Source: Arenicola marina
Taxonomy: Eukaryota > Annelida > Polychaeta > Arenicolidae
Length of the DNA: 64,000 nt
Direction of reading: 5' to 3'
NCBI GenBank assembly: GCA_964019135.1
Contig: OZ025255.1
Coordinates: 6,634,001 to 6,698,000, forward strand
Shown here: positions 33,136 to 43,702 of the stretch, piece after piece
Position numbering within the stretch: position 1 is the stretch's first letter
Layout of the letters: each line of letters begins with the position of its first letter
Made by a program: the position numbers and the translations under genes
The notes under the pieces: generated by a model
What the model was told of the DNA's origin: nothing
Seen by the model: only the letters and a program-made list of their open reading frames with translations
The model's database searches: none

Positions 33136-35300
33136 CACCGCAGGCTCTATTTTGAGCAATGTGCAATGAGCACATTGCTCAATATTACAGAATTACAGAT
33201 ATTAACCGATATTAACGGAATTACAGGTAAAACCGTTGTTTGTGCCGGTGACGTGAGGATCGCGTCGTGTAACGCATCTTCCGCTCGCCAATTTAATGCT
33301 ATATTAGAGTTTAAGTGAACATGAAATTTCGTTCTCAAGAGCGATTGCTCGACTCGTTATGAATGGCGCTACGAATTTTTCTTTTTATCTAATAATACGT
33401 CATTTGACGTTCGCGAAAATGCTCAAGATGGCTTCTATTTCTTTAATATACCTACTTATCAACTCGGGTTATGACAGCTATTGCCAAAGTGGCTGAAAAT
33501 GAAGCAAACCCAACATTTCTTGGGAGCACGTTAGCTATGACGTCATTTTTGACGCACACGTTTCGGTACTGCAAAAAAAGTTACGCATCGCAGCAGTTGT
33601 CCCTTGATATAAGGTGCAGTGTCAAATCAACCGGTAGTCGCTACGAGGTATAATAGTTGAGTAATAAAGGTTATAAAATTATGACGTCATGACGTCATGG
33701 TGACGTCATGGCATGACGCACGGCAACGTCCAAATATCTAAACACAGATATTTATGCCCTCAATCCAAAACGTTGATTAGAACCGCGGTAGGTCTGTTAG
33801 TTCTTCAGATATAGCTTCACCTAATTACCGAAAATTGCTATTCTTCACCATTACGGATAAGTGAAAAACGAGCAGACGAAGAAAGGACTCTGTAGATAAG
33901 ATGTAAAAGGTAATAATGCTTTACTGCCAACAGTAATCTGGAGACATATCTTCTCTACCATTATACGCAAAGATCGAAGGCCTACCTAGCTTTTCCGATT
34001 TTTGACGAATTTTCTAAGTTAGAGGGAATTTGTATACTTTATCATTGGGAAAATCTTCGGTTGCCATGGAAACGAAACTGAGACTAACGTTTGCCGTCAG
34101 CCTACCCTGAGTCTCTTATACTCATCCACATCTAGCACTGTGGTAAAGCGAAGTGAAATCGCTCAACCGGAAGTACGTCATATTGAAGTAAGTTTGATTA
34201 TCTCCATAGGGTCCCATGTTAAACGCGTTCGACTATATACCGAAAAGTTACAGGGCTATATCGCCGTGTTTATAGGTAATGGCTCATCCCACTAGTATCC
34301 ATCTACAACTGAAAGCATAGAGCGATGGCTTCAATAGGACGCCCGTGGGATCCCCTGCAAGCGCCAAAAATCCCTATCTTTCACAATGGGGAAATATTTG
34401 ACAATTTCCTGTGACGTCATTTCCGGGTCGAATCACACAGGCAATGGATAACCTCTGCTGGGTACCGTCTTACAGTACGTAATTTTTTTGTGTACTGTTT
34501 GAAAAAAGCGCTTCTGAATTATGCAACAAAATGTGACTGTAATGATAAAGGATTGAAGTTTTTAACATGGAGATTCCCATAGAGAATTTTGCCTGAGCTC
34601 TAGAATCGAAAGTAAGATAGGAACGTACCGTTTTTATGTTACAAGCAAACATAGGACCACATTGGACGCAAGATGAGTCCACTCGCAATTTTTTGTAATT
34701 TTTTTCCGATTTTTGGCGATTTTTTTAATGTACCGGAAGTGACGTCACCATGACGTCATAGCGCGTATCCGCGAAATCTCCGATTTCACAAAACTCATTG
34801 TCATCCATATTTCTATGACGTGTTAGAGGCATAGAGCGATATCTTCAACCGAAATGGGTCAAACTATAGAAAAGCCGTTCAAGGTCATATTTTGCGTTTT
34901 TCGAAAAACATAAAATGACGTTTTCCTCGAAAATGAGTATGACGCGTCAAAAAGTGAACAATGTACGAAAGTTGCGCCGTATCTAGTAGCACGTTATGAA
35001 ACTTATCCGACGTCTCTAGCTCTAATATTAACGGAGATATGCGCGTTTTACGTTATTTTTTCAAAAAATCGCTGTGACCTTGACCTTTGACCTACATACA
35101 CCGTTAACGAACTTAGCCTCACAATTTTTCATATCTATCTCTAGGTGCAATATAACATTCCTACATGTAACCGTGCGCCCTACAATGCGCTGACAAACAA
35201 CAAACAAACAGACAAACTAATTTACAAACCGAACATAGTACTATACTGACAGAAGTTTTCAACTTCTGTCAGTAATAATGCTCGTCAGCGAAGCATATAA
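33136..35300. repeat. Decayed repeats with TGACGTCA clusters
   Basis: No gene was recognised. Positions 33681-33712 hold three overlapping ATGACGTCAT-type palindromes, with further ones at 34741-34760. TGACCTTGACCTTTGACC at ~35074 and AACAAACAAACAGACAAAC at ~35199 are motifs I associate with dispersed invertebrate repeats. The stretch 34605-34725 matches 31285-31400. The TGACGTCA sites match the CREB/ATF consensus, but here they sit in repeat DNA. Confidence 0.5.
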
Positions 35301-36660
35301 GGGACCTTCCATCGGAGTGCTCATTTCGCCCCAGTCACTGCGTCTATCTTACTGGGGTGGCACTATCCTATGCTCCCTACATGTGCAGATAATTAAATTA
35401 ATATAAACTAACCGTTCATGCCTACTTTGCTTGTTCTCTTTTTGTTAATTGTAGTAGTGCACAGAAGAAGAAGCCAATAAAAATACCCACCTTAACGCCT
35501 TTTACAGAATAACCTGACATTTTAGCCATTAGGGCTCCCAGTCCCCTTTTATATCAAAGCCAGAAGAGTTATAAAACTTCTTCACATCATATTAATTATG
35601 TGTCTGGTTTAATATGGGTCTGGGTCAAGTATACGCACTCCGTATATTAAAGAAGAACACCGCTTTTTCAATGTCGCAAGTTTTCAGTAGACCTCAAAAT
35701 TGGTGGTTCCCCGGTAGCAATTTTGTTCACAGAGCCCCCTCCCCCCGGTTGCAAGTTTCAATGGAGCCCCCTTTTTCAAATTCCTGAATCCTCTCTGCAT
35801 GCTTGCTGCGTCCGTCACACCGTCTTGGATACCGGGCCGACAATCAGCCAATCACAACAATGCGCATGAACATATTCAGTTGTGCATTAACTTAACTATG
35901 ACCGCTAGATGGCGACACATGCAACATCGATGATCGCGGTATGTGACACTGGCTCACAGGCGCGCTATGGAACCAGGCTTTCCGCCACCTACAAATATTG
36001 AATTAAACGCTGCGTGTTCTCTTAATAACTCAGATAGAGATATAGGCAACGACCGGATTAATGAAAGGGCTACACACAAACAATTAACATTATTTGGCCA
36101 CAATGTCTGCGGTCAAATACTCTGAATCTTATATTTATTCGGTGGGATACAACAAACGCGTGTTGTCCTAACTCGGGTGTACCACCCCAACTTGGTGTGT
36201 GTCCCATCCCCGAACTTGGCGTATCTGATAGGCTTTAGGTGGGATTGGAATGCGATTGGCGCTTAAGGCGTCACTTAAACTGGCTCACATGGGCTTATTC
36301 GGCTTTCGCCGATGTAATCGGCGAATGTGTAATCGGCCAATGTAGATATTAGGTGGGTTAGGAAAAGGCGTATGTATGACGAGGGCGCTGAAGCGCTTGA
36401 TCAGATGCCATATTTGACAACGTCGCAAGCATTTGAAGCGGCGCTGTTCAAGAAAACGAAGAAGAGTGTCAAACTGCTTCCATTAGTGGTTTATTAACGA
36501 TATATATAAGGCCTTATATATGTATATAATCCTAGCTACTCCCACTCTCTGCCTTCGACTCACTCCGCTAGGGCTTGCCTAGCGCCACCGTGCGGGGAGC
36601 TTGAGCTTCTCCCTCCCCCCAGCAGCCTCTGGATCCTCTCTTTCTGCGAGGTTGCCATCT
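35301..36660. other. Gene-free stretch
   Basis: Mixed sequence without a recognisable gene. Small internal duplications occur, such as TGTAATCGGC (near 36315-36345). Confidence 0.4.
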
Positions 36661-36674
36661 CGGTCCCGACTCCC

Positions 36675-36825
36675 GGACAGCCACTTGGCAGCCACTTGGT
36701 CACAGCCACTTGGTCACAGCCACTTCACTTGGTCACAGCCACTTGGTCACAGCCACTTGGCCACAGCGACTTGGTCACAACCACTTGGTCACAACCACTT
36801 GGTCACAGCCACTTGGTCACAATAT
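36675..36825. repeat. 15-bp minisatellite
   Basis: About nine copies of CAGCCACTTGGTCA plus one base (15-bp period), some truncated. The unit length divisible by three keeps a His-Leu-Val-Thr-Ala-rich frame open; it is not a gene. Confidence 0.9.
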
Positions 36826-37609
36826 AACAACGTTAGTGATAAGTGAAACTATCAAAAATTATATGTGTTAATTACAAGTGGAATGGAAAACATTATCCAG
36901 AGGAAGTCGGTCTGGCATAGTCGCCACTTTATTTGTTGGAATAAGGGAAATAGCAAAAAGAAACTTGCAATTTTTGTGTTGCGAAGGCCGTCAGCTCAAG
37001 TCCTGAAGCGGCCTTGAAATTGTGACCAATCAAGAGTAATAAACACCGGCCCTTTGTCGGTTATGGACACAACATAAAGCACGTACGGAAAACAGCTTCG
37101 AATGGACACCAATTTTGATCTTCCATCGCGGCCATATATATCGCTCTGTTGGCAAATGTCAGTGGTGAGCAGCTGGGGTCGGACTCGCTTGGCTGTCTCC
37201 TCCACCGTTCTCCCGCCTGTGTCCCCGAAACACTATCATCTAGGAGGAAAAAGTTTAACATTAAGCGTGGTGTAAAGCTAGGCCTTGATAAACTCAAGCC
37301 ACTCCGTTCTCTAATATACATTTGTATAGTTCCAAAGTTCGCTTTCCATCGCAGCACTCACTTCTGTGCACTTAAGGTACTGCCTTCTAGAGAAAATTAA
37401 CTAAACCAAATAAAGCTAATGTAAACTGTAAATTACCATACTAAATCCACTCTCTGGACAGTGGTATTTGGTAAGGCACTGGTGAAATCAGTTGTGAGAT
37501 AATAGCAGTGTGTATATACTCGGAGTGTAAAGTTCCATGGTCATAACGCGATGTTTATTGTGTGCAATATGTGTTACCATAGTGATCGAGGAGGATGAAA
37601 GCGGATTGA
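36826..37609. other. Gene-free stretch
   Basis: Overlapping short frames on both strands (36996-37400) show no domain. Nothing else recognised. Confidence 0.4.
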
Positions 37610-37715
37610 CTCGATACCTGCCCCCCCCCGTCCCCCTTACCTTACACATCGGCCCACCTGGCACCCCCCCCCCCCCCCGCGTCGCCCTTACCCTAGACAT
37701 CGGCCCATCTGGCAC
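37610..37715. repeat. C-rich minisatellite, left part
   Basis: Two to three copies of a ~36-bp unit containing GACATCGGCCCATCTGGCAC followed by a C-run. This is the left remnant of the array that resumes at 39793; the hAT elements split it. Confidence 0.75.
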
Positions 37716-37963
37716 CAGGCATGGGGTGATTACATTGTAAATGTAATCGATTACGATTACGATTACTTGGAAATTTCATGATTACGATTACGATTACAGG
37801 AAATATGAAAGTAATCGATTACGATTACATTGAAAGTTATCATGATTACAATCATGATTACTTTCTATGTTTTTAATAAATGAACCCCTAACTGACTAGG
37901 CCTTTAAGTAGCTATTTCATCAAACAGTAAACATTGGATGAGCGGGGCCACACATATGAAGAC

Positions 37964-38035
37964 TGGGCAGCTTGGTCGGGAGAGTGGCGGATTTTTCATC
38001 ATAGGGCTGTGAGTTCAATTCCCGACGGGCACATT
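37964..38035 (+). repeat. tRNA-like sequence inside the hAT element
   Basis: TGGTCGGGAGAGTGG (A-box-like), a CAT-containing loop and GAGTTCAATTCCC (B-box-like) are spaced as in a tRNA. The T-stem pairs poorly, so it is a tRNA-derived repeat, not a gene. It has no visible counterpart in the nested hAT copy, which suggests insertion into the outer copy only. Confidence 0.5.
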
Positions 38036-38474
38036 CTTTGAGGGCATTTACTGATGGTTACAGCCCACGGTAGTCACTATTAGAAGAACAATCTTCGATC
38101 GTAATTAGTTATTGTTAGACTAATCAAAATACCAGCATACAAGTTATTATATTAGACATATTAAATAGTTTAATATAAAAACCACAATGTATCTTTTTGA
38201 TGCAAATCCTCTGCAATTATTCTTATCTTCCTTATAAGGAAGCGTGGTGGGTAACACAACTTCATGTTCTCTACGTTAAATGGCAGGTAGAAAAAGGAAG
38301 CCACAATTAACGCTATAGGACACGGGGATATCCGCGCCATACGTTGCCGCGCCCCACTACTTAGTACAATAACAGAAGCATCTAAACCCATCCCATCGCA
38401 GCTCCCACCCACCCACTCCCAACAATACAGATGGACTATCCCTAGTTATCCAATGCAAACAAGATAATTATGGG

Positions 38475-39406
38475 CAGGCATGGGGTGATTACATTGTAAA
38501 TGTAATCGATTACGATTACGATTACTTGGGAATTTCATGATTACGATTACGATTATGATTACAGGAAATATGAAAGTAATCGATTACGATTATGATTACA
38601 TTCGATGTAATCATGATTACAATCGTGATTAGATGGACTGTGTTTCGACGTAATTGAAATAAAAAACACAACACTGACGGATAATCGCACCTCTATACTT
38701 AAACGTATGCCTTAAACTTATTACCTCTATGTTAAATACCATGGAACTAAAGGAAGCCACACCGTTATATGACACAAGAGAAGCTAGTCCAGTCACCACA
38801 CCATACATCGCTGTGCACCAGTCCTGACCGAATCGAGTTCGTTTTATAACAACACCTCTTCCAATCAATCTATATAGAGAACAATAACACAAGCATCTAC
38901 CACCCTCCCATCACAGCCCCCACCTACCTACCTACCTACCTACCTACCTACCTACCTACCTACCTACCTACCTACCTACCTACCTACCTATCGCAGCCCC
39001 CACCCACCTACCTGCTCCCAACATATAGACCCCTAAGTCGCTCTGGACTATTTCTAGCTATCCAATGCAAACAAGATAATGAGGGGATTTGAATGTGGCA
39101 CCCCCAGCCAGCTTAATTGGTTATGTCTGGTTATTTGTCGGGTGGGGCAGGAAGGGCCAGGGTGGTTTCGAGGAGGGTCGGATCTCTACAGTAAGACTGC
39201 AGTGGCGAGTTTCCGTATATGATACAGGCGACATGGAAAGTATGACGATCAATTGGAGATCAAACAGACTGAGTGAACATAGCAAAGTAATCATCTAAAG
39301 TAATCATGATTACGATTACATTAGCAATGTAATCGATTACGATTACTTGAAAAATGTAATAGATTACAATCGATTACGATTACTGATTATGATTACCCCA
39401 TGTCTG
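38475..39406. mobile_element. Inner hAT-like element, same family
   Basis: A 932-bp copy with CAGGCATGGGG...CCCCATGTCTG ends and exact 8-bp duplications ATTATGGG (38467-38474 and 39407-39414). Its interior matches the outer copy on both sides, for example ATCCAATGCAAACAAGATAA and a GGCTTAATT.GTTAT stretch, so the element jumped into a member of its own family. It includes a (CCTA)n run. No coding capacity. Confidence 0.9.
38923..38992. repeat. (CCTA)n tetranucleotide array
   Basis: About seventeen nearly perfect CCTA units in the inner hAT copy. It is a simple microsatellite and looks recent. Confidence 0.95.
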
Positions 39407-39792
39407 ATTATGGGATTAGATGGTGGTCCACTTTCGGGTATCCAGCCGGCTTAATTTGTTATATCTGGTTACGTCTCGGGGTGGGGCACAAAGGACCGGA
39501 AAGGCAGGGGTGGTTGAGAGGGGGGGGGGTGCATCTCTATATGACTCAAATGGCCAGTTTCCATTTATAATACTGGCGACATAGAAAGTGTGACACGCTC
39601 AGTTGGAAGACGAAACAGTGAACGTATTAAAGTAATCATCAAAAGTAATAATGATTACGATTATATTAGCAATGTAATCGATTACGATTACATTGCTTCT
39701 GAAACCAATGTAATCGATTACGATTACAATTACTTGGAAATGTAATCGATTACAATCGATTACGATTACTGATTATGATTACCCCATGTCTG

Positions 39793-40485
39793 TCTGTCAC
39801 CCCTCCCCCCTCCCCTCGACATCTGCCCACCTGACACCTCTCCCCCTCCCCACTCCAATAGACATCTGCTACCTGGTACCACTCCTTCTCCTCCACCACC
39901 CCCCCTCTCATCGACATCTGCCCACCTGGCACCCCTCCCCTCTCCCATCGAAATCTGCCCACCTGGCACCCCTCCCCCCTCCCATCGACATCTGCCCACT
40001 TGGCACCACTCCCCCTCCCCCCACCCCCTCGACATCTGCCCACCTGACACCCTCCCCCCTCCCCCCTCCCCCCTCCCATCGACATCTGCCAACCTGGCAC
40101 CACTGCCCCTTCCACACCCCCTCGACATCTGCCCACCTGGCACCTCTCCCCCCTCCCCTCAACATCTGCCACCTGGTACCTCTCCCCCTCCTATACCCCA
40201 CCTCATCTTGACATCTGCCCACCTTGCACCCATCCCCCTCCTCCCCCCCCCCCCACTTGACATCTGCCCACCTGGCACAACCCTCCCCCCTCCCCTCGAC
40301 ATCTGCGCACCTCGCACCTCTCCCCCCCGCCTCGACATCTGCCCACCTCGCAGCCCTCCCCCCTCCCCTTGACATCTGCCCACCTGGCACCCCTGCCCCC
40401 TCCCCTTGACATCTGCTCATCCGGCAACCCTCCCCCCTCCCCTCGACATATGCCCACCTGCCACCTCTCCCCTCCCGCTGACCGT
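39793..40485. repeat. C-rich minisatellite, right part
   Basis: About eighteen copies of a 30-40-bp unit, CTCGACATCTGCCCACCTGG followed by CACCCCTCCCCCCTCC. The strand is almost pure pyrimidine between the CATCTGCC cores. Long Pro- or Gly-rich frames on both strands are by-products. It continues the array at 37610-37715 across the hAT insertion. Confidence 0.92.
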
Positions 40486-41729
40486 TTAGATTTATTCATA
40501 AACGTATTCACCGGCCAAGTATTAACGACGCTGATTTGCAGTCCAGCCACGATTACTTGAACAGAACCTCTATTTCGGGGTTTTCAAACTACTTATAGGT
40601 CTGCACGAATGACAAAAACAAATGTAATGGTATGGATATTTACAACGCGACAAAATAATAAAAGTATTAATTCAGTATTAATCAGGTACATCGATTACAT
40701 TTTCATTAAGATAACTTTGCAGTGGACACTTGTTTTGCACACAATTTAAGCATGAATGCATCATTTCCTTAGATATTTCTAGGCGGCAACAATGGCTGTA
40801 TGAGCAGCTTTAATTAAGCATATCAATTACTTCAGCTGATACAGCTATTCCACAGCTGAGCTCGCAATCTCCAATTGGCTACGACGGTTAGGTGACGTCA
40901 CACACGCGGCCCGGGATGAGCCAATACCTGGGCGTCTGGTTCCCGCGCTTTGTTCTGATTGGCTGGTTATCGCACGGGCGTGAGAGGAGTGTTTAGGGCA
41001 GCCGGGACATGAGGAGGGAGGGGGGGGGGCTAGGAGAAGGCGGGCGGGACAGGAGGTTGTGGGGAGGCAGGCGAGGTGGGGTGGGCGGGACAGGAGGTTG
41101 GGGGGAGGCAGGGGGGGGTGGGGAAGCAGGAGTAGACGGGCGAGAACGGGGGTGGGAGGAGGCGGGCGGGACAGGGAGTGGGAGGAGACGGGCGGCAACG
41201 CAGAGTGAAGTTGGAACATCAATTTTTGCTGTGTTTGCAAATAGTATTCTTCTGTACTTTTAAGAAGCCCGAACAGTGACGTTTAATATTGATTGCTTCA
41301 TCGCGGCGGTATCCAACCAACCTTGGTTACCTTGGCAACATCACCAACCTCCATAATGATCAGATACAGAAATAAGCTACCAGCACCGATAATATCCTCA
41401 CAACGCCACTGCCCCCCCCCCCCCCCCCCACCCGCATCAACACAGCGATCCAACGCTATTTCCCGAAAATCCCGAAAGGTGGGTGACTAATCTCCGGGCT
41501 GCATCCCTTATTTCCTAGGAGATCAGTCACCCTGTGAGGTGGGGGGGGGGGTGGGGGGGGGGCATGAAACACGACGAAGCATACTGCATACGTGAAGGGT
41601 TCAGCACCTAAGTTACTCGCCATTCGCCAGAGGTCGCCAGCGGCATTGAGGCCGACTGTGTGGCCGGGTATTCGCGTCACTCTTGGCCCAGCCAGCGGGG
41701 TGTATGCTCAATCAGACATAATGTATATA
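40486..41729. other. Gene-free stretch with G-rich and C-run tracts
   Basis: 41005-41200 is a polypurine, G-run-rich tract (GGGGAGGCAGG, GGGACAGGAGG repeats) with several GGG runs close together, a candidate quadruplex region. C-runs (~17) at ~41411-41428 and G-runs at ~41540-41560 follow. No gene was seen. Confidence 0.6.
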
Positions 41730-42139
41730 CAGTGCGCGCCACTTAATCGCACTTTGCTTAATCGCAACTTCCGCTTAATCGCAACAAATTTCAAATCCAA
41801 ACGCCATTTCCTATACATTCCCATGTTAACAACTTCGGTTAATCGCAACGTCGGTAATAGCAAATTCCGCTTAGTACTCGCAACACGAATTTACCTGAAA
41901 ATGGGCGGCAGTTTCGGATAATTGCAAGCTGACACCTTTCTAGCTTTGTTGTTATCGTCGGATTAACATGGTGCACCAACAAATACAAGCCACATGCAGG
42001 ACCAAACAGAAGATGATCTCAGACCTTTTGATCGATTAAGTCCGCAAATCGATTAAACCCCCAAATCCTCAAACACCGAGCTCCTGTATCTGAATACATT
42101 AATAATAACAACTAAAATGTCAAATGATGATCAGTGTTT

Positions 42140-43702
42140 CTGGACTAAAAATTAATGTTGACAAAACTAATGCTATATGGCTTGGGAAGTTTGAACAAGA
42201 AAAACAGAACATATGTCCAGATTTGCCATTGACTTGGGTAAAGGAGTTTCGGTTGTTAGGAATAAGTTTTCATGTTGACTTAAAGAAGATGGTAATGATA
42301 AATTATGAGTCCAAAATTGCCGAATTTGAAAAGATATTGAATGCATACAGTAAACGAAGGCTTTCGCTCCGTGGTCGGGTCACAGTAGTAAAAACTCTTG
42401 CCTTGCCGAAATTGATACATGTGATGCCTGCTCTACCTATGCCGGAAAAGCGTTATCTAGACAAAATTGACGGTGCCATACGAAATTTTGTTTGGAACAA
42501 GAAAAAACCCAAGCTCTCGTTAAATAGAATGGCCCAGTCAATAGAAGAGGGGGGCGTTAACCTTACGCATACAAAATCCATGTTGCAAGCTTTGAAATTG
42601 ACTTGGATTCAAAAACTTATCCGGCAAGATGGAGCATGGCAAGATTTGTTCTGTGATACTATTTGTGGTGAAAAAGTACATTGTTGGGAATTAGATTTGC
42701 ATTCATTAAGAAATTTTATTAAGGTAGAAAACCCATTTTGGGCCGATGTTTTTAATTCCTGGTACTGCTACCGGCAAGTGAGCAAGGATATTGAGATTAC
42801 CCGTAATGTGTTGGAGTATCCCTTGTGGAATACTTATTTTATGACTAATGAAAATGTTATATGTAGAAAGACCGAATTTATCAAGAAAGGTATAGTTTTT
42901 GCTAATGATGTTATTAACGAACAAGGGGAGTTCATGGGCTGGAATGATTTTTGCATAAAGTTTGATATCCGCATAAATTTTGCGGATTTCTACGGGCTGA
43001 TCCATTCTATTCCCAGAGAATGGAAATATGAAATGTTAAGAGGAGGTATAAAGCTAAAATCAGTTGTTTGTAAATTTACGAATCATATAAAGCAGATGAA
43101 ACGTGTGTGCAACGAAACTTATAAAACATTAGTTAAATCACTGACATACGGGCGGAATAATGAGCGTAAATGGTCAGATATTTTAGGTGTACAAATAGAA
43201 AGGGATACATGGAAAACATTATATAAATTACCGGTGAACGCCACTACGGATGAGAGAACGAGAAGTTTTCAGTTTATGATTTTACACAGAACAACCGTAA
43301 CGAATAAGTTCTTATACATGAGTAAAATAGTTAACTCTGATATGTGTGGCTTTTGCGGTAACGAGTGTGAGACGATAGAACATCTATTTTATTATTGTCA
43401 ACCAGTGAAGTCATTATGGTCAGAATTTATAGCTTTGTTTAGAAATCTCACTGAAGAAGACATTGGCACATTCATTTCGGCTCAGACTGTTATGTTAGGA
43501 GTGACAACCGCGCCGTTTTCTCGCCTGCTTAACCATATAATTATCATTGGAAAAAATATATCTATCAGTGTAAATGGGCTCAGGTTACCCCTGTTCTCTG
43601 TGGCTTGATAAATTGTATTAAATATTATTACGATATAGAACAATTTGGAATAACAGAACGATACCGTAGCGAGACAATATTTCTAAGAAAATGGAAACCG
43701 GT
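42140..43702 (+). pseudogene. LINE ORF2 C-terminal half
   Basis: About 500 residues downstream of the RT catalytic core of an L1/Tx1-type ORF2. SGLKINVDKTNAIWLGK near the start follows the palm. Then come LSLRGRVTVVKTLALPKLIH, IRNFVWNKKKPKLS and a Cys-His cluster CGFCGNECETIEHLFYYC that binds target DNA/RNA in such elements. The frame slips near 43553-43558, in an A-run. The other frame then reads KKYIYQCKWAQV...RKWKPV up to the foldback, and the LINE resumes at 55479 with codons for IPLLA and a stop. RT and endonuclease are absent by truncation. Confidence 0.85.

Larger units (their letters stand above)
37716..39792. mobile_element. Outer non-autonomous hAT-like element
   Basis: It begins CAGGCATGGGGTGATTAC and ends GATTACCCCATGTCTG, flanked by 8-bp duplications TCTGGCAC (37708-37715) and TCTGTCAC (39793-39800), one mismatch. 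The ends are packed with GATTAC/GTAATC motifs. It has no transposase. The net length is ~1.14 kb after removing the nested copy at 38475-39406. The 8-bp duplication and CAG-type ends point to the hAT superfamily. It landed inside the C-rich minisatellite. Confidence 0.85.

Noticed and set aside
36601-36846. His/Leu/Thr-rich frame
   Set aside because: Translation of the 15-bp minisatellite.
39750-40560. Gly-rich and Pro-rich frames on both strands, up to 170 codons
   Set aside because: All lie in the C-rich minisatellite and are open on both strands at once, which indicates composition rather than selection.
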